The notes beneath the pieces were generated by a model. It was given only the letters and a program-made list of their open reading frames with translations, ran no database searches and was not told the origin of the DNA. Source: Aculops lycopersici (taxonomy: Eukaryota > Arthropoda > Arachnida > Trombidiformes > Eriophyidae). Taken from it: a DNA stretch of 64,000 nt. Shown here piece by piece: positions 1 to 7,130 of the stretch. The translations under genes and the position numbers were made by a program. The stretch covers positions 3,949,965 through 4,013,964 of the forward strand of contig WNKI01000001.1 of the NCBI GenBank assembly GCA_015350385.1, read 5' to 3'. Every line of letters begins with the position of its first letter. The stretch's first letter is position 1.

Positions 1-62
1 TAGTATGCTTAGATTCAGCTGGTGGTCGCTAGATACTTAACTGTCCCCTTCGTTCATCATAG

Positions 63-200
63 GTGATAGAGCGAGAAGTTTTGATCTTACTCATCGTCAT
101 CGCGGTCATTTGGCGATGGCAACAGGAACAACAGCAGGAGCTAAAATTGATTGACCATATAAATCAGATAGGAATTCGCGCGTTCGCAAGAGGCAAGCAG
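63..200 (+). other. Putative 46-codon internal exon (copy A)
   Basis: A pyrimidine-rich acceptor (cccttcgttcatcatAG) lies directly before 63 and a strong donor (caagcag|GTGAGT) directly after 200. The 138-nt block between them is open in phase 0 and would encode a hydrophobic segment (VLILLIVIAVIW) followed by a Gln-rich, basic stretch. It resembles a membrane-anchor exon, but I do not recognise the protein. The identical block occurs at 4943-5080. Because the copies are recent, their identity says nothing about coding constraint. Phase would allow splicing to 1355, the only frame-compatible acceptor before clpX. Transcript evidence is needed to call this coding. Confidence 0.25.
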
Positions 201-599
201 GTGAGTCTCTGCTTTCTATGCAGCAGCAGCAGCAGTAGCCACCAACTTGGAGGGAATGCGTCAACTCGTGTTGGTCATCTAGTTTGCCGGGTGGAAGAAC
301 TCATTTCGTTTTTAAACAAGACCAAAGTGACTTAGCTAAATGAGATTGTAGACGAGAGCAGCAGCCGCGGCCGCGGCCGCAGCATCAGTGGCAACCACGA
401 CGTCGTCGTCGACACTCGATGACATTAATTAAGTCATGCGCCAGGTAGTTGTGGAGTTTATTTGCCATGAAGTTGAAAGTGAGTCGATTTAGTTGCTAAA
501 CTGCCACAAGCAGCTGACCAACTGCGGCCACTCGAGGTCCATCACCATCAGCACCACCACTACTACTTCCACCAACAACAACAGCACCGACAAGCAGAT

Positions 600-1078
600 A
601 CATAAAAAGTCAAAAGCGAGAGGGAGAAGTGGTGAAACAAAAGCAAACGCATCAGTCGATGAAATCGTAGAAGTGGACGAGATACGTGATGAATTACATA
701 CAATCGAAACTCGAAAGATCGTACCTCACTGCGAGCGGCATACTCTGGCTTTGCAGAGGGTACCAAGCTGGTTATCATTCTCACTTATCATCGATACTCA
801 AAAATTCTCGTATAGTTTGTGAGTTTTGTCTGAATTTTTCTACGGGTGACCAAAGATGACTTTCCACCGATGCTCAAGAGGGAGAGGGGTTGTAATACAA
901 GCAGCAAAATCAGCAGATTCAGCCGATGAAATCTTAGAAGAATACAAATCACGCGAGAGGCACCGGACAGAGCACGAATTACATACCGTCGCGAATCGTG
1001 ATCCGAAAGATCGTAAACTCACTGCGGGCGGCTCGGGTACCCTTGTAGTATCGGGTACCCGAGCAGTAGTCTTGGCAA
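600..1078 (+). repeat. Copy-A-specific insert with an internal degenerate duplication
   Basis: This stretch is largely absent from copy B. Its two halves, about 655-770 and 905-1035, resemble each other: both carry GATGAAATC(G/T)TAGAAG, GAATTACATAC, CGAAAGATCGTA and CTCACTGCG(A/G)GCGG in the same order. The frames 493-822 and 856-1083 therefore share short peptide words (DEI, ELHT), but I do not recognise a protein family. It may be decayed mobile or duplicated sequence. Confidence 0.45.
1031..1064. repeat. Perfect 12-bp inverted repeat (hairpin)
   Basis: GCTCGGGTACCC at 1031-1042 and GGGTACCCGAGC at 1053-1064 are exact reverse complements, separated by 10 nt. The hairpin lies inside the copy-A-specific insert about 95 bp upstream of the putative clpX TATA box. 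Its function is unknown. Confidence 0.75.
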
Positions 1079-1157
1079 TCTGATATCCTCCAACCAGAAG
1101 TTAGAATATCCAAAACTTGGCCTTCAACTTGTTAGTCTTTAACATTTGTCTGCTGCC

Positions 1158-1193
1158 TATAAATAACGACGACGTTGAAATGAAGAATCACTC
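1158..1193 (+). promoter_or_regulatory. Core promoter for clpX (TATA + initiator)
   Basis: TATAAATA at 1158-1165 is followed by an arthropod-style initiator, TCACTC, at 1188-1193. The putative +1 A at 1190 is 32 nt from the TATA start, which is normal spacing. The 5' UTR would be about 183 nt to the ATG at 1373. The homologous site in copy B keeps the spacing and initiator but reads TACAAATA, suggesting that only copy A keeps an intact TATA box. Confidence 0.5.
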
Positions 1194-1372
1194 GATTAGT
1201 TAGCGCAGTTTCAAGCAGTTCGAAATACTAAAAATTGCAAACACAAATCCGAATAAGCTAAAAATTAGAAACAAATAGTTTGGAATATAGAGAGAAAGTG
1301 AGGAGTAGCAGCTGCAGCAGTTTTATCACCTATCCACCACACTGGTTGCTCTAGTTTACGCAACTGGTGGCC

Positions 1373-2695
1373 ATGGAACAAGATCCGTATGATCGTAGAG
1401 TTGGCGATCAAACTAGGAAAAAGCCTGGTGATGGATCCTCTTCACAATCCTTGGCTAAGTGCCCTCAATGTGGTAGTAACCGCTTCGGGATGTATAACAA
1501 CAGTACAATGAGGGTATGCAGAAAGTGTAACTTCATTTCAAGATTTCCCTCTGAAAAGAAGCCACATGCCGAAAAAGACTATCAGCAGAGGCATGCGATG
1601 GGCGAGAAATCTTTGCCACCACCAAGAAAAATCTACGATTATTTAAATAGGTATGTAATTGGACAGGATTACGCCAAAAAGGTGTTGGCTGTTGCAGTTT
1701 ATAACCACTACAAGCGCATCAACAACAACATAGCCAACGCCTCATCTCAAGCTTCAGAGTCTTCATCGGCCTCACAAACCCCTCAAACTCAGGATGGAGG
1801 ATCCGAAATATTGGAGGGATCTAAGAACGAGATCAGATTAGATAAGTCGAACATATTATTGTTAGGTCCAACTGGAAGCGGCAAAACACTATTGGCGCAA
1901 ACAGTTGCCCGATGTCTAGATGTCCCATTTGCAATATGTGATTGTACCACTCTGACTCAAGCTGGTTATGTCGGCGAAGATATCGAGTCAGTCATATCAA
2001 AACTATTACAGGATGCTAACTTTAACGTTGACAAAGCCCAACAGGGTATTGTATTTCTCGACGAAGTCGACAAGATCCGCTCAGCTCGAGACGGTCGGTT
2101 ACGTAATGTTGGTGGCGAGGGAGTTCAGCAAGGATTGTTGAAACTTCTCGAGGGCTCTCCAGTTACTGTGCCCAAAGAGGACTCGGGAAGAATTTGCTAC
2201 AGGAATTCGGTTCAAGTCGACACGACAGATATCCTATTTGTTGCCTCAGGTGCATTCAATGGACTCGACAAGATTGTGAAACGGAGAGCTGCCTCGGCAG
2301 CTGACTTGGCCGACAATTACTCCTCAGTCAATTCAGATGCCGTCCAAGAGATTGCAGAGAAGGACTCGTTGTTGAAGAAAGTTGAGGCGCGCGATCTAGT
2401 CGAGTTTGGTATGATCCCTGAATTCGTAGGTCGTTTCCCAGTGGTAGTTCCCTTCCATTCCCTATCCGAATCAATGCTTGTCGATATCCTTACAAAGCCT
2501 CAGAATGCATTAGTACCTCAGTATAAGAAGTTGTTTGACATGGATCATGTGTTGTTGGATTTTCAAACTGAAGCCCTGATTACAATTGCCCGACAGGCGA
2601 TGGAAAGAAAAACTGGAGCAAGAGGACTAAGGGCAATCATGGAAACCATCCTATTGGACCCCATGTTCGATGTTCCTCATTCAGACATTGAATGA
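1373..2695 (+). CDS. clpX: ClpX-type AAA+ unfoldase, UGA-terminated and lacking the IGF loop
   Basis: ClpX is a hexameric AAA+ unfoldase of the mitochondrial matrix that normally feeds substrates to the ClpP peptidase. The 440-residue frame shows a C4 zinc-binding domain (Cys30, Cys33, Cys49, Cys52), Walker A GPTGSGKT at 165-172, pore loop GYVG at 198-201, Walker B IVFLDEVDK at 226-234, and the sensor-2 region GARGLR at 415-420. The frame has no introns. The ATG at 1373 was chosen because an in-frame TAG lies at 1352. Oddities: no mitochondrial presequence is visible (the N-terminus is acidic); the ClpP-docking IGF/LGF loop is missing, with KIVKRR running straight into AASAADLA; and TGA at 2693-2695 ends the frame before the last part of the small domain, although homology continues in frame downstream. 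AATAAA at 3025-3030 is a likely poly(A) signal. Family identity is certain. Whether this is a functional gene, a ClpP-independent version or a decaying copy is open. Confidence 0.88.
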   Translation: MEQDPYDRRVGDQTRKKPGDGSSSQSLAKCPQCGSNRFGMYNNSTMRVCRKCNFISRFPSEKKPHAEKDYQQRHAMGEKSLPPPRKIYDYLNRYVIGQDYAKKVLAVAVYNHYKRINNNIANASSQASESSSASQTPQTQDGGSEILEGSKNEIRLDKSNILLLGPTGSGKTLLAQTVARCLDVPFAICDCTTLTQAGYVGEDIESVISKLLQDANFNVDKAQQGIVFLDEVDKIRSARDGRLRNVGGEGVQQGLLKLLEGSPVTVPKEDSGRICYRNSVQVDTTDILFVASGAFNGLDKIVKRRAASAADLADNYSSVNSDAVQEIAEKDSLLKKVEARDLVEFGMIPEFVGRFPVVVPFHSLSESMLVDILTKPQNALVPQYKKLFDMDHVLLDFQTEALITIARQAMERKTGARGLRAIMETILLDPMFDVPHSDIE

Positions 2696-2908
2696 GTTCT
2701 AGTCACTGAAGATGTGGTTTTGGGGAAGAAGCGAGCCGACTACGCCTACAAGGACGATAAGAAAGAGGACTCTTCGGATAGAGAGAGCAACAAAGATTCA
2801 AGCGATACCGTCTCGAACGACACTCCTGCCCCCGACGTGGGGGTAGGAATTTCGCCCGGGGCGAATTCGTGCTCTTGGACAGCCAGTCTAGACGACCACA
2901 AAGACTAA
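2696..2908 (+). other. clpX: In-frame continuation of ClpX after the UGA codon
   Basis: The 70 sense codons after TGA stay in the clpX frame and end at TAA. The first part (VLVTEDVVLGKK) matches the conserved end of the ClpX small domain, as in human CLPX, where DIVCVEVDKEVVEGKK occupies this place. By that alignment the UGA falls on a Cys position. The rest is an acidic/Ser-rich tail like the divergent tails of metazoan ClpX. It may be reached by readthrough or recoding, may be a remnant in a decaying copy, or the TGA may be a sequencing error. Confidence 0.7.
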
Positions 2909-3082
2909 GCCCTGCAACCCTCCTAGTGCGATAGATACATTTTTTAAATCCATGCTATGTGAGAATTATCTCATTCAGAGAACAGTATTTCATGAGTTAC
3001 CGGAAGAAATCCGGAAGTACAGCTAATAAAGATCCCTAACCGGATTTACTTCCTTGTCTCGCTCAACAGGTGAATGATTTTA

Positions 3083-4630
3083 CTATAAGGTTGTCTCGTA
3101 AAGTTGATCTATGGTTGTTTCCATCTCTTGGACAGTCATGATCTCTAAGGAATTGTCGTGATTATTTTGAGATGATGAAGAAGGACCAGATTGATCTATT
3201 TGCAATGGATGGCTGCTGTTGTCTAGCGTTCGAGCTAGAGTTTTCCTCATTATTTGTCGAATCTTATCTACCGATCCTTCAGGTAACCAACCGTCTCGCT
3301 CTGAACAAACTGCTGGCTCTCTTCCGTCGTTACTATGTAAAATAGCCTGCACCTCTTCCAACTCAATATCTTTGAGTTGATAGCTCAATTGACGAGCCTG
3401 GGGAATTGTGTCTCGTCGAAACCTACAGACAGATTCAAGACTTGACATGTCCTTCATATCATCAGGATCATTCTGACTAAGGCCTACTGAGTTTGACATG
3501 GCCGATTTGAGATCAACTTGCTGATTGTTGCGACCCTTTTCGGGATTTTTTCTAAGTGGAATCTGATGCTGGTTCATGGATCTTCTAGAATATTGCTGCT
3601 GTTCATGTGGATTCTTGATCCTAAAATCCAAAGTCTGCAATGGTTTACTCGACTGATCTTTGTGAGGGTCGTAACCATACTTGCACCACATTTTTATAAA
3701 TGGACCGGTGGTATAGTAGTAGGCAACTAGCGGTAGTACATTTTTGATATCTAATGATCCGCAGTTTAACTCGAAACAAAGTCCAGCCTTCGTCCAAACC
3801 TTTTGTTTCTCAAAACAGTTCTTTAATTTTGGTATCATCTCGCGCTCTTGGCTAGACATGACTTCTCGTTCCTTGATGAGCTTCTCTGGTGGGGCGTCCG
3901 GCACTGAATCTCCAAAATTCAACAAATATGACATTGTGCTCCGTTTCTTTCTCGTCTTTCCGATGATAGCCATACTTTGTTGCCTCTCAAACTCTGCTCT
4001 CATCTCCTGACTCCTGAACTTGGGGTGTGGTTGGTGAATTTCTCTTGGTGTGTCAAAGCGCGAAAATAAGGCAGGTAGAATCAATAAAGGTGCCTCAGCA
4101 TTGAAGTTTTTCAATGTGTTGTCAAATGGATTCTTAATAGGTGCAACATCATCTAGAATCGACACATATTCTGGATTCAGAGATTCGGGTGTTCGCTTTA
4201 TATCCAGCCCTTTGACAACATCTTCTGGATTTATTTTTTGAACTAAATTGGTCCTTTGCATCGGCAGCCATTGGAATTCTGCCAATGTGTCGAAACTGAA
4301 GCTAGTCTGTATCCTCCCAACAACTTTCACTTCGAAACCTTTCGAATCAATCTGTTCGGTATCGGTGGTGTCGTTTAGGTTCAGTTTCTTCTTGGTGATT
4401 CTCAACATGAGACACTTCTTCGGGTGTCTGTCGCCATAGGCTGCATGCGCCAGAGGATCGGCTTTTCTGAATTTCAGTTCTAATCTGTCATTTTGAGCTT
4501 CGAAAACTTTCTCGATACTCGATGTGCCGCCCATCGTATTCAAGGCTTTGTCGACATTTTTGACACAACCGGGGTACTCAATCATATACAATTGCTCCAA
4601 TTCCTCGGGACACACGCAACTCGTGGTCAT
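3083..4630 (-). CDS. GTF3C5: General transcription factor 3C subunit 5 (TFIIIC63 / tau95 family)
   Basis: This subunit of TFIIIC heterodimerises with another subunit in the tauA lobe and helps bind the A box of tRNA genes for RNA polymerase III. The protein is 515 residues, close to the 519 of human GTF3C5. It has the N-terminal triple-barrel signature (YPGCVKNVDKALNTMGG at about 19-35), the central ALFSRFDTPREIH at about 187-199, and the DNA-binding region from VWTKAGL through YYTTGP and GYDPHKD to LDFRI (about 279-338). A C-terminal block spans QLSYQLKDIELEEVQAIL to SERDGW (about 414-448), and the tail is acidic and polar. It is one uninterrupted frame in convergent orientation to clpX, about 170 bp from that gene's tail. 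The ATG at 4630 gives a full-length N-terminus. Confidence 0.95.
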   Translation of the reverse strand: MTTSCVCPEELEQLYMIEYPGCVKNVDKALNTMGGTSSIEKVFEAQNDRLELKFRKADPLAHAAYGDRHPKKCLMLRITKKKLNLNDTTDTEQIDSKGFEVKVVGRIQTSFSFDTLAEFQWLPMQRTNLVQKINPEDVVKGLDIKRTPESLNPEYVSILDDVAPIKNPFDNTLKNFNAEAPLLILPALFSRFDTPREIHQPHPKFRSQEMRAEFERQQSMAIIGKTRKKRSTMSYLLNFGDSVPDAPPEKLIKEREVMSSQEREMIPKLKNCFEKQKVWTKAGLCFELNCGSLDIKNVLPLVAYYYTTGPFIKMWCKYGYDPHKDQSSKPLQTLDFRIKNPHEQQQYSRRSMNQHQIPLRKNPEKGRNNQQVDLKSAMSNSVGLSQNDPDDMKDMSSLESVCRFRRDTIPQARQLSYQLKDIELEEVQAILHSNDGREPAVCSERDGWLPEGSVDKIRQIMRKTLARTLDNSSHPLQIDQSGPSSSSQNNHDNSLEIMTVQEMETTIDQLYETTL

Positions 4631-4870
4631 TTTATCTGTCTAATAGTTTGACCTGTTTACATATGTCTAATGATGATAAGTTAGTGTCTAGATTCATGCT
4701 GATAGAATATGAAGAATTATACAAAAGTGGTATCCTTTTGTTTACAATTTGCAACGTGTGAGCGCGTGAATTTTGGCACTCGTTAATTCTTCGCGCACAC
4801 AGTAGGGGGCGCTAGCGAGCCGCGCAAACTCACCTGTAGCTCTGATGAATCTTCAACCTATTGAAACTGT
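4631..4870. promoter_or_regulatory. Upstream region of GTF3C5, bordering repeat copy B
   Basis: About 240 bp separate the GTF3C5 start codon from repeat copy B. I see no TATA box at a convincing distance. The region contains GCGC-rich words and must hold the GTF3C5 promoter unless that lies inside copy B. No coding potential. Confidence 0.4.
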
Positions 4871-4942
4871 AGTATGCTCAAATTGAACTCGGATTCAGCT
4901 GGTGGTCGCTAGATACTTAACTGTCCCCTTCGTTCGTCCTAG

Positions 4943-5080
4943 GTGATAGAGCGAGAAGTTTTGATCTTACTCATCGTCATCGCGGTCATTTGGCGATGGC
5001 AACAGGAACAACAGCAGGAGCTAAAATTGATTGACCATATAAATCAGATAGGAATTCGCGCGTTCGCAAGAGGCAAGCAG
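4943..5080 (+). other. Putative 46-codon internal exon (copy B)
   Basis: Identical in sequence to 63-200, with a slightly better acceptor (cgttcgtcctAG) and the same donor (CAG|GTGAGT). It is open in phase 0 across 138 nt and encodes a hydrophobic segment followed by Gln-rich basic sequence. The identity of the gene, if any, is unknown. Confidence 0.25.
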
Positions 5081-6027
5081 GTGAGTCTCTGCTTTCTATG
5101 CAGCAGCAGCAGCAGTAGCCACCAACTTGGAGGGAATGCGTCAACTCGTGTTGGTCATCTAGTTTGCCGGGTGGAAGAACTCATTTCGTTTTTAAACAAG
5201 ACCAAAGTGACTTAGCTAAATGAGATTGTAGACGAGAGCAGCAGCCGCGGCCGCGGCCGCAGCATCAGTGGCAACCACGACGTCGTCGTCGACACTCGAT
5301 GACATTAATTAAGTCATGCGCCAGGTAGTTGTGGAGTTTATTTGCCATGAAGTTGAAAGTGAGTCGATTTAGTTGCTAAACTGCCACAAGCAGCTGACCA
5401 ACTGCGGCCACTCGAGGTCCATCACCATCAGCACCACCACTACTACTTCCACCAACAACAACAGCACCGACAAGCAGATAAAGACGTCAAAAGCGAGAGA
5501 AGGAGGCCCAACACAAAAGGGAAACCAAGATTGATGGCCGCTTGTAGCCACAAGTGGTCGGCTGGCGCTTTCGGTGATGGTGACGATGATGTTGTTGTTG
5601 GCTCTCTATTGCTGCTCTTTCGTTTTCGCTTTCTCTCTCAGTCGGATAGTTTCATCTGAGATGGTGGACGTGGCCGTCGTCATTATCATCTTCTGTTAAT
5701 TGCCACGCAGCGGCTGTGTCTATGGGCTCCCCTCGGCGATGGACATACTCTCTCGCTTAGTCCGGCCAGGTAAGTTTAATAATTTGAAACGGAGGCCTCC
5801 TCACCTGGCAACGAGAGGTATAGACATCAGGTTAGTTGGGCAAGCGTTTGGTTGTCTGGTTGAGAGTTGCTCGTCGTGTTGACAAGTACAAAATAAATGA
5901 GCCACTAGCTATGCAAGTGAGTGTGTGTTTTTTTGTTTCACTCTCAACGCCATTCGATATCCTCCAACCAGAAGTTCGAATTTCCAAAACGACCACTCGG
6001 CTTAGTCTTTAACGTTTGTTTGTTGTC

Positions 6028-6063
6028 TACAAATAACGACGACGTTAGACTGAAGAATCACTC
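6028..6063 (+). promoter_or_regulatory. Degraded promoter in copy B
   Basis: This is the position equivalent to the clpX core promoter. The initiator TCACTC (6058-6063) and its 30-nt spacing are kept, but the TATA box reads TACAAATA (6028-6035). No plausible downstream ORF is seen, so this promoter may be inactive or drive a non-coding RNA. Confidence 0.35.
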
Positions 6064-6164
6064 AATTAGCTAGCGCAGTTTCGAAATTCTAAAAGTTTCA
6101 TTCACAAATCCGAATGAGCTAACAATTCGAAACAAATAGTTTGCAGAGTAGATAGGAAGTGATA

Positions 6165-6203
6165 AGTAGTAGTAGTAGTAGTAGTAGTAGTAGCAGCAGC
6201 AGT
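6165..6203. repeat. (GTA)n/(GCA)n microsatellite
   Basis: An uninterrupted TAG/AGT run turns into CAG repeats. The matching place in copy A has only short CAG/AGC units, so this is an expansion specific to copy B. Confidence 0.85.
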
Positions 6204-6605
6204 TTCATCTTCTATCCACCACTGAAATCACACACTGCGAGCGTCATAAGAGTCACTGAACACTCAAGTGACGGTTGCTCTAGTTTACGCAACTGGTGGC
6301 CATTCATGTAGATAACATAACCGCGAGCAAGCGAGTAAGCGAGAAGCTGAAGAGCCGATAAAACAAAGTGGTCATAAACTCTTCTTTCGGTTCAAAAAAT
6401 CGTAAATCGCAACTCCTAGTTGAGAACGCGACTAAGAATCCGCAAGTCGCCGAGCGTTGTGTCCAGTTTCCGGGCATATAGACGCTCAGTGGCAGTTATT
6501 ACGTGCGTTTCACTCGTAGAAGTGGCTGTGTGGTCGTTGTTTGCACTCGCCACCGAGTTTCACGTCAACTCTCGTCTTACCGCTGCGTGTGGTCATTCAC
6601 TTTTT

Positions 6606-6607
<2 letters not shown>

Positions 6608-6698
<91 letters not shown>
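6608..6698. repeat. Long (CA)n microsatellite, left of the gap
   Basis: About 45 uninterrupted CA units. The open frames through this region are products of the repeat and are not genes. Confidence 0.95.
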
Positions 6699-6699
<1 letters not shown>

Positions 6700-6914
6700 C
6701 GACGACACGACCTACGTACGTCGTCGTCGACCGACCGACACGACCGACGACGACGACGACGACGACGTACGTACGTACGTACGTTACGTTACGNNNNNNN
6801 NNNNNNNNNNNNNTACCGTACCGTACCGTACCGTACCGTACCGTACGTACCGTACCTACCGTTACCGTTACCGTACGTCGTCGTCGTCGTACGTACTACT
6901 TACGTTACTTACTA

Positions 6915-6915
<1 letters not shown>
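6699..6915. repeat. Mosaic of GAC, GTAC and TACCG short repeats around an assembly gap
   Basis: The stretch runs through CGA/GAC trinucleotides, (ACGT)n, then a 20-N gap at 6794-6813, a (TACCG)n pentamer run and CGT trinucleotides up to the next CA tract. Almost every word is a small edit of its neighbour, and CG, GTAC and CGTACG words abound. The repeats almost certainly caused the gap, and its true length is unknown. Confidence 0.85.
6794..6813. other. Assembly gap (20 N)
   Basis: Twenty N characters lie inside the simple-repeat mosaic. The round number suggests a placeholder and not a measured size. Confidence 0.95.

Positions 6916-7000
<85 letters not shown>
6916..7000. repeat. Long (AC)n microsatellite, right of the gap
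   Basis: About 42 AC units in the same orientation as the CA tract left of the gap. The two may be parts of one larger array. Confidence 0.95.
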
Positions 7001-7003
<3 letters not shown>

Positions 7004-7130
7004 GAGGACTGCCAACCACTTGTTGTGCCGCCACACAGCCATCCGACGCAAGAGAGCAGGTATTTGCACTTGCTTTTATGATCGTGGCTAGTGTCTCGTG
7101 AAACTTGACGCGAGATTTATGATCCTCCAT

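Larger units (their letters stand above)
1..1372 (+). repeat. Direct repeat copy A (upstream of clpX)
   Basis: This segment is repeated in direct orientation at 4871-6305. From 62 to about 600 the two copies look identical (offset 4880). From about 600 to 1078 they are largely unrelated. From 1079 to 1372 they are again clearly homologous but diverged, roughly four matches in five by eye. The repeat stops at the clpX start codon: copy A reads GGCCATGG and copy B reads GGCCATTC. The window edge cuts copy A at its left end. It contains a putative exon (63-200), a TATA/initiator promoter (1158-1193) and a copy-A-specific insert with a hairpin. I see no transposase or terminal inverted repeats, so a tandem or segmental duplication is more likely than a mobile element. 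Confidence 0.85.
4871..6305 (+). repeat. Direct repeat copy B
   Basis: Homologous to 1-1372. TAGTATGCT starts both; after a 10-bp indel the block 4942-5480 matches 62-600 base for base as far as I can read. The stretch 5954-6305 matches 1079-1372 with substitutions, a (TAG)n expansion and a 47-50-bp insertion just before GGTTGCTCTAG. After GGCCAT the copies part: this one runs into unrelated sequence instead of clpX. It holds a second putative exon (4943-5080) and a degraded TATA/initiator. Confidence 0.85.

Noticed and set aside
2909..3060. SECIS element for selenocysteine at the ClpX UGA
   Set aside because: The 3' UTR has only a 5-bp CCGGA/TCCGG hairpin and no ATGA...AA...GA core with a long stem. 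I keep the UGA as unexplained.
1..6305. LTR retrotransposon, because two direct repeats with a TATA box flank an internal region
   Set aside because: The internal region encodes ClpX and GTF3C5 and no gag, protease, reverse transcriptase or integrase. I see no primer-binding site, polypurine tract or TG...CA ends.
6420..7130. Long open frames on both strands with poly-Thr/His, poly-Tyr and poly-Val/Cys
   Set aside because: They are translations of CA and trinucleotide repeats and cross an assembly gap; there is no non-repetitive protein content.
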